NCBI RefSeq assembly: GCF_030815405.1
Contig: NZ_JAUSWX010000001.1
Span: forward strand, 744,001 to 808,000
Reading direction: 5' to 3'
Length of the DNA stretch: 64,000 nucleotides
Origin: Agromyces albus
GTDB lineage: Bacteria > Actinomycetota > Actinomycetes > Actinomycetales > Microbacteriaceae
Under the pieces are notes generated by a model. The model searched no databases. It was not told the DNA's origin and saw only the letters and a program-made list of their open reading frames with translations. Position numbers and translations under genes: made by a program. Of this stretch, positions 33,038-41,934 are shown piece after piece; within the stretch, counting starts at the first letter, position 1, and each line of letters starts with the position of its first letter.

Positions 33038-34636
33038 ATGACGATCGAGATCGCGAATGCCACCGACGTCGAGGGCGGCGAGGAGATCCTCACGAGAGAC
33101 TCGCTGGCCTTCGTCGAGGAACTGCATCGCCGCTTCGATCCGCGACGCCGTGAGCTGCTCGCCGCCCGCGGCGGCCGGCGCGAGCGGATCGCCGGGGGCG
33201 AGCGCCTGGACTTCCTCCCCGAGACGCGGGAGGTCCGTGAGGGCGACTGGCGCGTGCCGCCCGCACCCGAGGCGCTGCTCGACCGGCGGGTGGAGATCAC
33301 GGGGCCTGCGTCTCCCGCGAAGATGGCGATCAACGCCCTGAACTCCGGCGCCCGCGTGTGGCTCGCCGACCTCGAGGACGCGTCGAGTCCGACGTGGGCG
33401 AACGTCGTGGGAAGCATCCGGAACCTCCGCGATGCGGCACTGGGCACGCTCGCGTTCACCTCGCCCGAGGGCAAGGACTACGCGCTTCGCGACGACATCC
33501 GCCGCCCGACCGTCGTCACCAGGCCGCGCGGCTGGCACCTCCCCGAACGGCACGTGCTCGTCGACGGCGAACGAGGATCAGGGTCGCTCGTCGACTTCGG
33601 GCTGCACGTCTTCCACACCGCGGCCCGGCTCATCGACAACGGCCACGGCCCGTTCTACTACCTGCCGAAGCTCGAGAGTCACCTCGAGGCGCGGCTCTGG
33701 AACGACGTGTTCGCCTTCACCGAGGGGCAGCTCGGCCTCCCGGCCGGCAGCATCCGTGCCACCGTGCTCATCGAGACCGTTCCCGCCGCGTTCGAGATGG
33801 ACGAGATCCTCTTCGAGCTTCGAGACCACGCGTCGGGCCTCAACGCCGGCCGCTGGGACTACCTGTTCAGCATGATCAAGCTGTTCCGCGACGCCGGGCC
33901 CGAGTTCATCGTGCCCGACCGCGCCTCGGTCTCGATGACGGCACCATTCATGCGGGCCTACACCGAACTGCTCGTGAAGACCTGCCATCGGCGCGGTGCC
34001 GCCGCGATGGGCGGCATGGCGGCGTTCGTGCCGAACCGCGCCGACCCCGAGGTGACGGCGGCCGCGTTCGAGAAGGTCCGTGCCGACAAGGCCCGTGAGG
34101 CGAGTGACGGGTTCGACGGATCATGGGTGGCGCACCCCGACCTCGTGCCGGTATGCCGCGAGGTGTTCGACGGCGTGCTCGGCGACCGCCCCAACCAGTT
34201 CGATCGCCAGCGACCCGAGGTCGAGGTCACCGCCCGCGAACTGCTCGACGTCGCCTCGGCAGGCGGCGAGGTCACCGAGGCGGGGCTTCGCACCAATCTC
34301 TCCGTCGGCGTGGCCTACACCGCCGTGTGGCTCTCGGGCAATGGTGCGGTCGCCCTGCACAACCTCATGGAGGATGCCGCCACGGCCGAGATCTCCCGCT
34401 CCCAGGTGTGGCAGCAGCTGCAGCACCGGGTCGTGCTCGCCGACACGGGCCGCACGATGACGCCCGAACTCGTGCGCCAGGTGCTGGCCGAAGAGGTGGA
34501 GGCCCTCCGAACCGACGTGACGCCCGAGCGGTTCGCCGCCTACTACGAGCCCGCCTCGCGATTGATCGCCGAGCTCTGCCTCTCCGACGACTACGTCGAC
34601 TTCCTCACCCTGCCCGCCTACGAACTGCTGGAATGA
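33038..34636 (+). CDS. aceB: malate synthase A
   Basis: A 532-residue enzyme of the AceB type. Characteristic blocks are PASPAKMAINALNSGARVWLADLEDASSPTW, RPRGWHLPERHV, YYLPKLESHLEARLWNDVF and IRATVLIETVPAAFEMDEILFELRDH. NAGRWDYLFS and WVAHPDLVPVC also match. It condenses glyoxylate with acetyl-CoA to malate. No isocitrate lyase is nearby. It is coupled (ATGA) to a DUF6986 gene and an allantoin-pathway gene, so here it probably handles glyoxylate from purine breakdown. GAGGGAG (33021-33027) supports the ATG at 33038; an upstream in-frame ATG lacks a ribosome site and family similarity. Confidence 0.95.
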   Translation: MTIEIANATDVEGGEEILTRDSLAFVEELHRRFDPRRRELLAARGGRRERIAGGERLDFLPETREVREGDWRVPPAPEALLDRRVEITGPASPAKMAINALNSGARVWLADLEDASSPTWANVVGSIRNLRDAALGTLAFTSPEGKDYALRDDIRRPTVVTRPRGWHLPERHVLVDGERGSGSLVDFGLHVFHTAARLIDNGHGPFYYLPKLESHLEARLWNDVFAFTEGQLGLPAGSIRATVLIETVPAAFEMDEILFELRDHASGLNAGRWDYLFSMIKLFRDAGPEFIVPDRASVSMTAPFMRAYTELLVKTCHRRGAAAMGGMAAFVPNRADPEVTAAAFEKVRADKAREASDGFDGSWVAHPDLVPVCREVFDGVLGDRPNQFDRQRPEVEVTARELLDVASAGGEVTEAGLRTNLSVGVAYTAVWLSGNGAVALHNLMEDAATAEISRSQVWQQLQHRVVLADTGRTMTPELVRQVLAEEVEALRTDVTPERFAAYYEPASRLIAELCLSDDYVDFLTLPAYELLE

Positions 34637-35895
34637 GGATGCGCACCGCACTGACCCGAACCGACCTCGCTGCGATCGACGCCCGCCTCGCCGCGACCGA
34701 CGAGCTGCTCGCCACCGCGTATCCCGGCGACGACGGCTCGCGACAGCCCGTGCACACCGTGTACGTGGCCGCCGACCGGTACACGCCGGAGCTTCCCTTC
34801 ATCTGGGGACGCGCCGCGCTCGCCGCCGCCGATTCGGCGGGAGGGATCGAGGCGCTCGCGGGCCTGGTCGGCATCGACGCCGCCGTCACGGCCGCCGTCG
34901 CACCACGCGTGCTCGAGAAGCTCGAACGCGAGCCGATCGAAGACCTTCGGATCGACTTCGAAGACGGCTACGGCGTGCGCAACGACGAGGTCGAAGACGC
35001 CGACGCGGTGCGCGCCGCCAAGCGGATCGTCGCCGCGGCGGGCGCGGGCTTCGCCCCGCCGTTCATCGGCATCCGCTTCAAGTCGTTCGAGGCGGCGACG
35101 CGAGCTCGCGGCATCCGCACCCTCGACCTGTTCGTGACCGAGCTCGTCGCGCACGGCGCGCTGCCCGACGGCCTCGCGCTCACGCTGCCCAAGGTGTCGA
35201 CGGTCGCGCAGGTCGAGGCGATGGCGGATGTCGCGGCCGCGCTCGAACGCGCCCTCGGCCTGCCCGACGGCCGGCTCACGTTCGAGGTGCAGGTCGAGAC
35301 GCCGCAGCTCATCCTCGGCGCCGACGGCCGTTCGCCCGTGGCACGCCTGCCCCTCGCGGTGCCCGGCCGCATCAGCGCGCTGCACTACGGCACCTACGAC
35401 TACAGTGCGTCCCTGCAGATCGCAGCGCCGTACCAGTCGATGGAGCACCCCGCTGCGGATGTCGCGAAGGAGCTCATGCAGCTCGCGGTCGCGGGCACCT
35501 CCATTCGCCTCTCCGACGGATCGACGAACCTCCTGCCGATCGGCGATCGCGCAGGGGAGGCATGGCGGCAGCACGCTCGGCTCGTGCGCCGGTCGCTCGA
35601 GCGCGGGTTCCCCCAAGGCTGGGATCTGCACGCGCATCAGCTCCCCACTCGGTTCATCGCGACGTACGCGTTCTATCGCGAGGGCTACCCCGAGGCATCC
35701 GCTCGCCTTCGCGATCACCGCGCGCGCATCGCAAGCGCGGTGCTGGACGAACCCGCCACGGTGCGTGCCCTCGCCGCGTTCGTGCTGCGCGGCGTGCAGT
35801 GCGGCGCGATCTCGGCCGCCGAGGTCGCCGACGACACGGGCATCGACGAGTCGGAGCTCGCTGCGCTCGCGCATCCGAGGAGGTCGGAACCGTGA
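34633..35895 (+). CDS. DUF6986 family protein (CitE/HpcH-like aldolase fold)
   Basis: A 420-residue protein. The pattern DLRIDFEDGYG (about 115), ALTLPKVSTVAQVEAM, FEVQVETPQLILG and ALHYGTYDYSASL follows the layout of citrate-lyase-beta/malyl-CoA-lyase/malate-synthase barrels. That layout has an acidic loop, an E-T-P glutamate and a G.YD aspartate for the metal. It is therefore probably a metal-dependent C-C lyase or condensing enzyme on a keto acid. It is coupled by ATGA to malate synthase and lies 40 bases before ureidoglycine aminohydrolase. The reaction is unknown; the setting points to glyoxylate or ureide catabolism. ATGs at 34633 and 34639 are both possible starts. Confidence 0.75.
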   Translation: MRMRTALTRTDLAAIDARLAATDELLATAYPGDDGSRQPVHTVYVAADRYTPELPFIWGRAALAAADSAGGIEALAGLVGIDAAVTAAVAPRVLEKLEREPIEDLRIDFEDGYGVRNDEVEDADAVRAAKRIVAAAGAGFAPPFIGIRFKSFEAATRARGIRTLDLFVTELVAHGALPDGLALTLPKVSTVAQVEAMADVAAALERALGLPDGRLTFEVQVETPQLILGADGRSPVARLPLAVPGRISALHYGTYDYSASLQIAAPYQSMEHPAADVAKELMQLAVAGTSIRLSDGSTNLLPIGDRAGEAWRQHARLVRRSLERGFPQGWDLHAHQLPTRFIATYAFYREGYPEASARLRDHRARIASAVLDEPATVRALAAFVLRGVQCGAISAAEVADDTGIDESELAALAHPRRSEP

Positions 35896-35935
35896 ACGGA
35901 TGCCGCACCGCGGCCATCACCGATCAGGAGGGCCC

Positions 35936-36835
35936 ATGAGCTACTTCACCCCGCTGGGCGGACTGCCCGCGCAGACCGAGCTCCTCACGGATCGTGCGAT
36001 CGTGACGGCGGCCTACACGGTGATCCCGAAGGGCGTGCTGCGCGACATCGTCACGAGCAACCTGCCGGGCTTCACGAACACCCGCGCGTGGATCATCGCC
36101 CGGCCCATCGCCGGGTTCGCGACGACGTTCTCGCAGCTCATCGTCGAGATCGCGCCCGGCGGCGGAGCGGAGCATCCCGAGCAGGAGCCGGGGGTCGAGG
36201 GCGTCTTGTTCGTGACGTCGGGCGAGCTCACCCTCACGCTCGAGCGAGAGAGCGAGCGGCACGTGCTCGAGGCGGGCGGCTACGCGTATCTCGCGGCGGG
36301 GGAGCGCTGGTCGATCGCGAACGAGGCTGCGGCGCTCACGAGCTTCCACTGGATCCGCAAGGCGTATGAACCACTCGAGGGTCATACGGCCATCTCGTTC
36401 GTCACCAGCGATGCGGAGGTCGCGCCCCAGGAGATGCCCGGCACGAACGGCGCATGGGCGACGACCCGGTTCGTGGATCCCGACGATCTCGCGCACGACA
36501 TGCACGTGAACATCGTGACGTTCCAGCCGGGCGGCTCACTCCCGTTCGCCGAGACGCACGTGATGGAGCACGGGCTCTTCGTGCTCGAAGGCAAGGGCGT
36601 GTACCGGCTGAACGACGACTGGGTCGAGGTCGAGGCAGGCGACTTCATGTGGCTGAGGGCCTTCTGCCCGCAGGCCTGTTATGCGGGCGGGCCGGGCCCG
36701 TTCCGCTATCTCCTCTACAAGGACGTGAATCGCCAGGTGCGGCTGACCGAGCCGCTTCCCCGCGGACAGTTCCCGAGCGGCCAGCTCTCGAGCGGACTGT
36801 TCTCGGGGGGTGACGTCTCGAGCGGGCTGCGATGA
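35936..36835 (+). CDS. allE: (S)-ureidoglycine aminohydrolase, bicupin
   Basis: A 299-residue protein of two cupin domains. The start YFTPLGGLPAQTELLTDRAIVTAAYTVIP and the phrase NLPGFTNTRAWIIARP are typical of AllE/YlbA. The second cupin (FQPGGSLPFAETHVMEHGLFVLEGKGVYRLND) carries the metal ligands (E, H, H, E). The enzyme releases ammonia from ureidoglycine to give ureidoglycolate in allantoin degradation, which ends in glyoxylate. Strong GGAGGG before the ATG. It ends with Ser/Gly-rich short repeats (QFPSGQLSSGLFSGG..SSGLR) that look like local duplication. Confidence 0.93.
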   Translation: MSYFTPLGGLPAQTELLTDRAIVTAAYTVIPKGVLRDIVTSNLPGFTNTRAWIIARPIAGFATTFSQLIVEIAPGGGAEHPEQEPGVEGVLFVTSGELTLTLERESERHVLEAGGYAYLAAGERWSIANEAAALTSFHWIRKAYEPLEGHTAISFVTSDAEVAPQEMPGTNGAWATTRFVDPDDLAHDMHVNIVTFQPGGSLPFAETHVMEHGLFVLEGKGVYRLNDDWVEVEAGDFMWLRAFCPQACYAGGPGPFRYLLYKDVNRQVRLTEPLPRGQFPSGQLSSGLFSGGDVSSGLR

Positions 36836-36934
36836 CGGATGCCGCGCCCCTCGATGACGCCCAGGTGCGTGTCGTCGCGAGGAATCCGCGCGTCAACCGA
36901 GCCCGCGATGGACACGTACGGCAGGCTTGACCCC

Positions 36935-38227
36935 ATGACCCCCGCCCCCACGACGATCCAGCCAAGCGCCAGCAACTGGGCCGGCAACCTCCGCTACGCC
37001 GCCCGCGGCGTCGCCGCCCCGCGCGACCTCGACGAACTGCGACGCCTGCTCGCCGACGCCGAACTCGCCGGCGAACGCGTGCGTCCGCTCGGCACCAGGC
37101 ACTCGTTCAACGACATCGCCGACACCGACGGCCTGCTCGTGTCGACTGCGGCGCTGCCTGCCGACATCGAGATCGACGCCGAGCGACGCCTCGTGCGTGT
37201 GAGCGGGGGCATGCGCTACGGAGACCTCGCCGTCCGGCTCGAGGAGTCCGGCTGGGCGGTCGGCAACCTCGCCTCCCTGCCGCATATCTCGGTGGCGGGC
37301 GCCGTGAGCACGGGAACGCACGGCTCCGGCGATCGCAACGGCTCGCTCGCGGCATCCGTCGCCGCAGTCGAGCTGCTGACCGCGGCGGGCGATCTTGTGA
37401 CGCTCCGCCGCGGCGATGCGGAATTCGACGCGGTCGTGGTGGGGCTCGGCGCGTTCGGCGTCGTCACGCAGGTGACGCTCGACATCGAGCCGAGCTTCCA
37501 GGTCGAGCAGACCGTGTACGAGCGTCTTCCGGTCGACGCCGTGCTCGCCGACCTCGACGCCGTGACCGGGCTCGGCTATTCGGTGAGCCTGTTCACCACC
37601 TGGCGGGATCCCGAGGTCATCGACCAGCTGTGGGTCAAGCGGCGGCCCGACCGCGACCGCCCGGCGCTCGCGGACGTCGTCGGTGCGCGCCCGGCGACGG
37701 GTCCGCGGCATCCGCTGCCCGGGGTGTCGGCGGAGTACTGCACCGAACAGGGCGGCGCCGCGGGCCCGTGGCTCGAGCGGCTCGCGCACTTCAGGATGGG
37801 CTTCACGCCCTCGAACGGCGAGGAGCTCCAGTCGGAGTACCTCGTGCCGCGCGAGCATGCCGTCGCGGCAATCGGGGCGGTGCGGGGGCTCGCCGCCGAG
37901 ATCGCGCCGCTGCTGTTCGTGAGCGAGGTGCGCACGGTCGCCGCCGACGCCCTGTGGTTGAGCCCCGCGTTCGGTCGCGACGTCGTCGGGCTGCACTTCA
38001 CCTGGCGACCCATGCAGGCCGAGGTGGTCGCGCTGCTCCCGCGACTTGAGGCAGCCCTCGCCGTGTTCGAGGCACGACCGCACTGGGGCAAGCTCTTCGC
38101 AGCGGATGCCGCGGCGCTCGCCCCGCTCTACCCTCGCTTCGACGCGTTCACCGCGCTCGCAGCGCAGTACGACCCCAAGGGCCGGTTCCGGAACGCGTTC
38201 ACCGAGCGGGTGCTGTTCGGGGCCTGA
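36935..38227 (+). CDS. FAD-dependent alditol (xylitol/sorbitol) oxidase
   Basis: A 430-residue VAO-family oxidase resembling Streptomyces AldO and xylitol oxidase. It starts NWAGNLRYAAR, has RPLGTRHSFNDIADT with His56 at the covalent-FAD position, and GNLASLPHISVAGAVSTGTHGSG for the FAD pyrophosphate. The C terminus has LYPRFDAFTALAAQYDPKGRFRNAFTERVLF, as in aldonolactone and alditol oxidases. It oxidises the terminal hydroxyl of sugar alcohols with O2, giving an aldose and H2O2. The ATG at 36935 is chosen because the family starts there and GCAGG lies nine bases upstream; one at 36908 is possible. It stands alone between two operons. Confidence 0.88.
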   Translation: MTPAPTTIQPSASNWAGNLRYAARGVAAPRDLDELRRLLADAELAGERVRPLGTRHSFNDIADTDGLLVSTAALPADIEIDAERRLVRVSGGMRYGDLAVRLEESGWAVGNLASLPHISVAGAVSTGTHGSGDRNGSLAASVAAVELLTAAGDLVTLRRGDAEFDAVVVGLGAFGVVTQVTLDIEPSFQVEQTVYERLPVDAVLADLDAVTGLGYSVSLFTTWRDPEVIDQLWVKRRPDRDRPALADVVGARPATGPRHPLPGVSAEYCTEQGGAAGPWLERLAHFRMGFTPSNGEELQSEYLVPREHAVAAIGAVRGLAAEIAPLLFVSEVRTVAADALWLSPAFGRDVVGLHFTWRPMQAEVVALLPRLEAALAVFEARPHWGKLFAADAAALAPLYPRFDAFTALAAQYDPKGRFRNAFTERVLFGA

Positions 38228-38275
38228 CGGCATCCCGCCGTCGACGTGCCGCGCCCGCCACGATAGCGTCGTGGG

Positions 38276-39550
38276 ATGCGGATCCTCCTCGTCGGCGCCG
38301 GCGGCGTCGGAGACGCCATTGCCAAGATCGCGGCCCGTCGAAAGTTCTTCGAGCTCCTCGTCGTGAGCGACTACGACGAGTCGCGAGCGCAGCGCACGGT
38401 CGACTGGATCCGGGCGAAGCACGGCGACGAGGTGGCCGCCCGCTTCGCCACGACGCAGATCGATGCGAGCGATCCCGACATCGTGGCATCCGTCGCCCGT
38501 GAACACGGCGCGACCCACGTGATGAACGCGGTCGAGCCGAAGTTCGTGCAGGCGATCTTCGCGGGCGCGCTCGCGGCGGGAGCCGACTACCTCGACATGG
38601 CGATGAGCCTCTCCGAGCCGCATCCGTCCGACCCGTACACGCAGACCGGCGTGAAGCTCGGTGACGACCAGTTCGCGCAAGGCCCCGATTGGGATGCCGC
38701 GGGCCGCCTCGCCCTCGTGGGCATGGGCGTCGAGCCGGGCCTCTCCGACGTCTTCGCGCGGTTCGCTGCCGACCACCTCTTCAGCGAGATCGACGAGCTC
38801 GGTGTGCGCGACGGCGCGAACCTCGTGGTCACCGACGAGGAGGGCAACGAGATCTTCGCGCCGTCGTTCTCGATCTGGACGACGATCGAGGAGTGCCTGA
38901 ACCCGCCCGTCATCTGGGAGGAGGAGGCCGGCTGGTTCACGACGGCGCCGTTCTCGGAGCCCGAGGTGTTCGAGTTCCCCGAGGGCATCGGCCCGGTCGA
39001 GTGCGTGAACGTCGAGCACGAGGAGGTGCTCCTCATGCCGCGCTGGATCGACGCGAAGCGCGTCACCTTCAAGTACGGACTCGGTGCGGAGTTCATCAAC
39101 GTGTTGCGCACCCTCCACATGCTGGGCCTCGACTCGACGACGCCGGTGCGGGTGCGGAGTGACGACGGCCCCGTGCACGTCGCACCGCGCGATGTCGTGG
39201 CGGCATCGCTGCCCGATCCGGCGACCATCGGGCCGCGGATGACGGGCAAGACGTGCGCCGGCCTGTGGGTCACGGGCACCGGCACCGACGGCGGCGCCCG
39301 CGAGGCGTACCTCTACCACGTGAGCGACAACGAGTGGACGATGCGCGAGTACGAGGCGCAGTGCGTCGTGTGGCAGACCGCGCTGAACCCCGTCATCGCG
39401 CTCGAGCTGCTCGCCACCGGCGTCTGGCAGGGCCGCGGCGTGCTCGGCCCCGAGGCGTTCGACGCGGCGCCCTACCTCGATCTCATGGCGCGACCCGAGT
39501 TCGACGGCGGCTACGGCCAGCCCTGGCACGTGGAAGACCGGCTGGCGTGA
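38276..39550 (+). CDS. saccharopine dehydrogenase family protein
   Basis: A 424-residue protein starting MRILLVGAGGVGDAIAKIAARR, the NAD(P) motif. DYLDMAMSL and GVEPGLSDVFARFAADHLF follow, typical of saccharopine/carboxynorspermidine dehydrogenase-type oxidoreductases. It has no second Lys-ketoglutarate reductase domain. A TAGCGT box (38264-38269) ends six bases before the ATG without a ribosome site, so a leaderless mRNA is likely. The stop overlaps the GTG of the GNAT gene, starting a three-gene coupled operon. An amino-acid substrate is likely from the neighbours; which one is unknown. Confidence 0.85.
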   Translation: MRILLVGAGGVGDAIAKIAARRKFFELLVVSDYDESRAQRTVDWIRAKHGDEVAARFATTQIDASDPDIVASVAREHGATHVMNAVEPKFVQAIFAGALAAGADYLDMAMSLSEPHPSDPYTQTGVKLGDDQFAQGPDWDAAGRLALVGMGVEPGLSDVFARFAADHLFSEIDELGVRDGANLVVTDEEGNEIFAPSFSIWTTIEECLNPPVIWEEEAGWFTTAPFSEPEVFEFPEGIGPVECVNVEHEEVLLMPRWIDAKRVTFKYGLGAEFINVLRTLHMLGLDSTTPVRVRSDDGPVHVAPRDVVAASLPDPATIGPRMTGKTCAGLWVTGTGTDGGAREAYLYHVSDNEWTMREYEAQCVVWQTALNPVIALELLATGVWQGRGVLGPEAFDAAPYLDLMARPEFDGGYGQPWHVEDRLA

Positions 39551-40413
39551 GCAGCTCGCTCGAGCGGGTGCCGGCGTCGCTCATCGCCGAGGCCGAGGCG
39601 ACGGCGGATGCCGCAGACGCGCGCGGCGGCATCCACACCCGTCCGGCCGATCCGAGCGAACTCGGCGGCGTGCTCGCCCGCTTCGAGGCGACGTGGGGCG
39701 AGGGGCGCGGACCCGACCGCTCGATGCTCCAGGCGCTCGAGCACGCGGGCAACACCGTGCTCGTCGCCGTGCCTGCCACCGAGTGGGCGGATGCGCCAAC
39801 CCAGTGGCCGGATGCCGCTGCCGAGCCCACCGCGTCGGGTGACACGCCGCTTGGCGCGACGCTCGGCTTCCTCGGCTGGACCGGCGGACTGCACCTGCAC
39901 TCGCACATGAACGCCGTCGACCCCGGCGCGCGCGGGCGCGGCATCGGCGTCGCGCTGAAGCTGCGCCAGCGCGCCGTGTGCCTCGCCCACGGAGTGACCG
40001 AGATGCGCTGGACCTACGATCCGCTGATCCGCCGCAACGCCCACCTGAACCTCGTGCGACTCGGCGCGGAGGTCGACCGGTTCCTGCCCGACTTCTACGG
40101 CGAGCTGCGCGACGCGATCACCGGCGCCGACCGCAGCGACCGGTTCGAGGTGCTGTGGCGGCTCGACTCCCGCCGCACCGCTCGGGCGATCGCCCGCCGC
40201 CCGGTGCCCGAGTGGCGAGCCGAGGGCGGACTCGCGCTCGTCGCCGATTACGAGCGCGTTCGGGCCGAGGATCCCGAGGTCGCAGCACGCCTGCGCGATG
40301 CCTCGCGCGAGGCGTTCGCCGCGCTCGCCGACGGCCGCGGCCTGCGCGCCGAGCTCGACGCGAACGGCGACTACGTCTTCACCCGCGACGACCCCGATCG
40401 GGAGGCACCATGA
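39547..40413 (+). CDS. GNAT acyltransferase (COG3375-like), probable amino-acid N-succinyl/acyltransferase
   Basis: A 288-residue GNAT protein with a long acceptor domain. The acyl-CoA loop is GARGRGIGVALKLRQRAVCLAHGV, and MRWTYDPLIRRNAHLNLVRLGAEVDRFLPDFYGELRD is typical of COG3375-like proteins. Relatives next to N-succinylamino-acid racemases succinylate D-amino acids in a D-to-L conversion route described in Geobacillus. Here the racemase-like gene follows directly (ATGA). GTG start inside the preceding stop. An internal Pro/Ala/Thr insert (residues 78-100) is probably a loop. Confidence 0.8.
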   Translation: MSSSLERVPASLIAEAEATADAADARGGIHTRPADPSELGGVLARFEATWGEGRGPDRSMLQALEHAGNTVLVAVPATEWADAPTQWPDAAAEPTASGDTPLGATLGFLGWTGGLHLHSHMNAVDPGARGRGIGVALKLRQRAVCLAHGVTEMRWTYDPLIRRNAHLNLVRLGAEVDRFLPDFYGELRDAITGADRSDRFEVLWRLDSRRTARAIARRPVPEWRAEGGLALVADYERVRAEDPEVAARLRDASREAFAALADGRGLRAELDANGDYVFTRDDPDREAP

Positions 40414-41738
40414 CCGAGCCGACGAATGCTGCGCGTGACGGCGGGCGCAGCGGGCGCCTCGCCCGCATCGAGCGCATCGAGTTGCACCGCCTCGAGGTGC
40501 CGCTCGTGCGGCCGTTCGAGACGTCCTTCGGGCGCGAGACCGTGCGCGAGGTGCTCCTCGTGCACGTCGTGACCGGCGCCGGCGAGGGCTGGGGCGAGTG
40601 CGTCGCCGGTCGCGACCCGTTCTACTCGGGGGAGTTCGTCGACGGAGCGGCATCCGTCATCGAACGCTACTTGGCGCCGGCGCTGTTGCGGCGCCACGCC
40701 GCGGAGTTCGAGGCCGACGGGCGCATGGCCGGCGTGCTCATCGATGACCCGTCCCACTCGGTGGGCCTCTGGGTCGACGATCGGGAGCAGCACGTTGCCG
40801 GCGACGCGCGGGCCGCCGCCGCGGCGGGCGGTGCGGCGGCGTCGATCGCGAGCGTGCCGCTCGCGGCATCCGTCTCCGGCACGCTGGCGTTCGTGGCCGG
40901 GCACCGCATGGCCAAGGGTGCCCTCGAGGCCGCAGTGCTCGATGCCGAGCTCCGAGCCCAGGGCCGATCGATGGGCCAGGCGTTCGGCGCCGTGCGCGAG
41001 TGGGTCGACTGCGGCGTCTCGGTGGGCATCGCACCCACGCTCGACGAGCTGCTCGACGAGGTCTCGGGCTACGTCGAGCAGGGCTACCGGCGCATCAAGC
41101 TGAAGATCAAGCCCGGCTGGGACCTCGTGCCGGTCGGCGCGGTGCGCGAGCTCCTCGGCCGCGACGGGCTGCTGCAGGTCGACGCGAACACGGCCTACAC
41201 GGCAGACGACATCCCGCTGCTCGCGAGCCTCGACGCGTTCGGCCTGCTGCTCATCGAGCAGCCGTTCGCCGAAGAGGACATCGCCACCAACGCCCGCCTC
41301 GCGGAGGCGTGCGAGACACCCGTCTGCCTCGACGAGTCGATCCTCGGCGTCGGCACGGCGGTCGACGCGATCGAGCGCGGCGCCACCTCCGTCGTCAACA
41401 TCAAGCCGGGACGCATGGGCGGCTACCTCGAGGCGCTGCGCGTGCACGACGCGTGCGTCGCCCTCGACGTTCCGGTGTGGTGCGGCGGCATGCTCGAGAC
41501 GGGGGTCGGGCGGGCCGCCAACGTCGCGCTTGCAGCGTTGCCCGGATTCCTGCTCCCCGGCGACACCTCGGCTTCGTCGCGCTACTACGCCGAAGACATC
41601 ACCGAGCCGTTCGTGCTCGGCTCCGGCGAGCACCGCGGCCAGCTTCGGGTTCCGGATGCCCCGGGCTCGGGCGTCACCGTGCGCGAGGAGCTCGTGCGCG
41701 AGTGGGCGACCATGCCCCCAGTCGTGCTCACCCCCTGA
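40410..41738 (+). CDS. o-succinylbenzoate synthase / N-succinylamino-acid racemase-like enzyme
   Basis: A 442-residue enolase-superfamily enzyme of the NSAR/OSBS group. The capping domain is RIELHRLEVPLVRPFETSFG. Catalytic lysines are in RRIKLKIKPG and VNIKPGRMGG, and the metal ligands in VDANTAY, IEQPFAEED and CLDES. GGMLETGVGRAANVALAALPGF follows. The group makes o-succinylbenzoate for menaquinone or racemises N-acylamino acids. No other men gene is nearby and a GNAT is coupled to it, so the racemase role is favoured. A roughly 45-residue Ala-rich insert with DDREQHVAGDARA (residues 118-160) is unusual for the family. Confidence 0.82.
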   Translation: MTEPTNAARDGGRSGRLARIERIELHRLEVPLVRPFETSFGRETVREVLLVHVVTGAGEGWGECVAGRDPFYSGEFVDGAASVIERYLAPALLRRHAAEFEADGRMAGVLIDDPSHSVGLWVDDREQHVAGDARAAAAAGGAAASIASVPLAASVSGTLAFVAGHRMAKGALEAAVLDAELRAQGRSMGQAFGAVREWVDCGVSVGIAPTLDELLDEVSGYVEQGYRRIKLKIKPGWDLVPVGAVRELLGRDGLLQVDANTAYTADDIPLLASLDAFGLLLIEQPFAEEDIATNARLAEACETPVCLDESILGVGTAVDAIERGATSVVNIKPGRMGGYLEALRVHDACVALDVPVWCGGMLETGVGRAANVALAALPGFLLPGDTSASSRYYAEDITEPFVLGSGEHRGQLRVPDAPGSGVTVREELVREWATMPPVVLTP

Positions 41739-41781
41739 CGTCGCCCGGCGCATTCGCGTTCGCCCTGCCCCCCGTCATCGC

Positions 41782-41838
41782 CGAGAGTGCGCGTCGTGTC
41801 GGAATCCGCCGCGCATTCCGACACGACGCGCACTCTCG
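41782..41838. repeat. 24-base-pair perfect hairpin repeat, copy 1
   Basis: Positions 41782-41805 pair with 41815-41838 without mismatch, enclosing a 9-base loop CCGCCGCGC. The arms begin CGAGAGTGCGCGTCG and end GTCGGAAT. A related copy lies at 42856-42912, on the other side of the nuclease gene. No T-run follows on either strand. Confidence 0.9.
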
Positions 41839-41934
41839 ACGTCGGTCTGCCGTGTGGCGGGCTGTGGAGAACCACGGATGGCGTCCACAGGGTGACGGAT
41901 TCGGGGAATCGACGGATGCCGCCGACGGCAGAGT

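Noticed and set aside
36893..39529. A long minus-strand open frame opposite the alditol oxidase and saccharopine-dehydrogenase-like genes
   Set aside because: Shadow of the two real genes. No start signal and low-complexity Arg/His/Glu composition.
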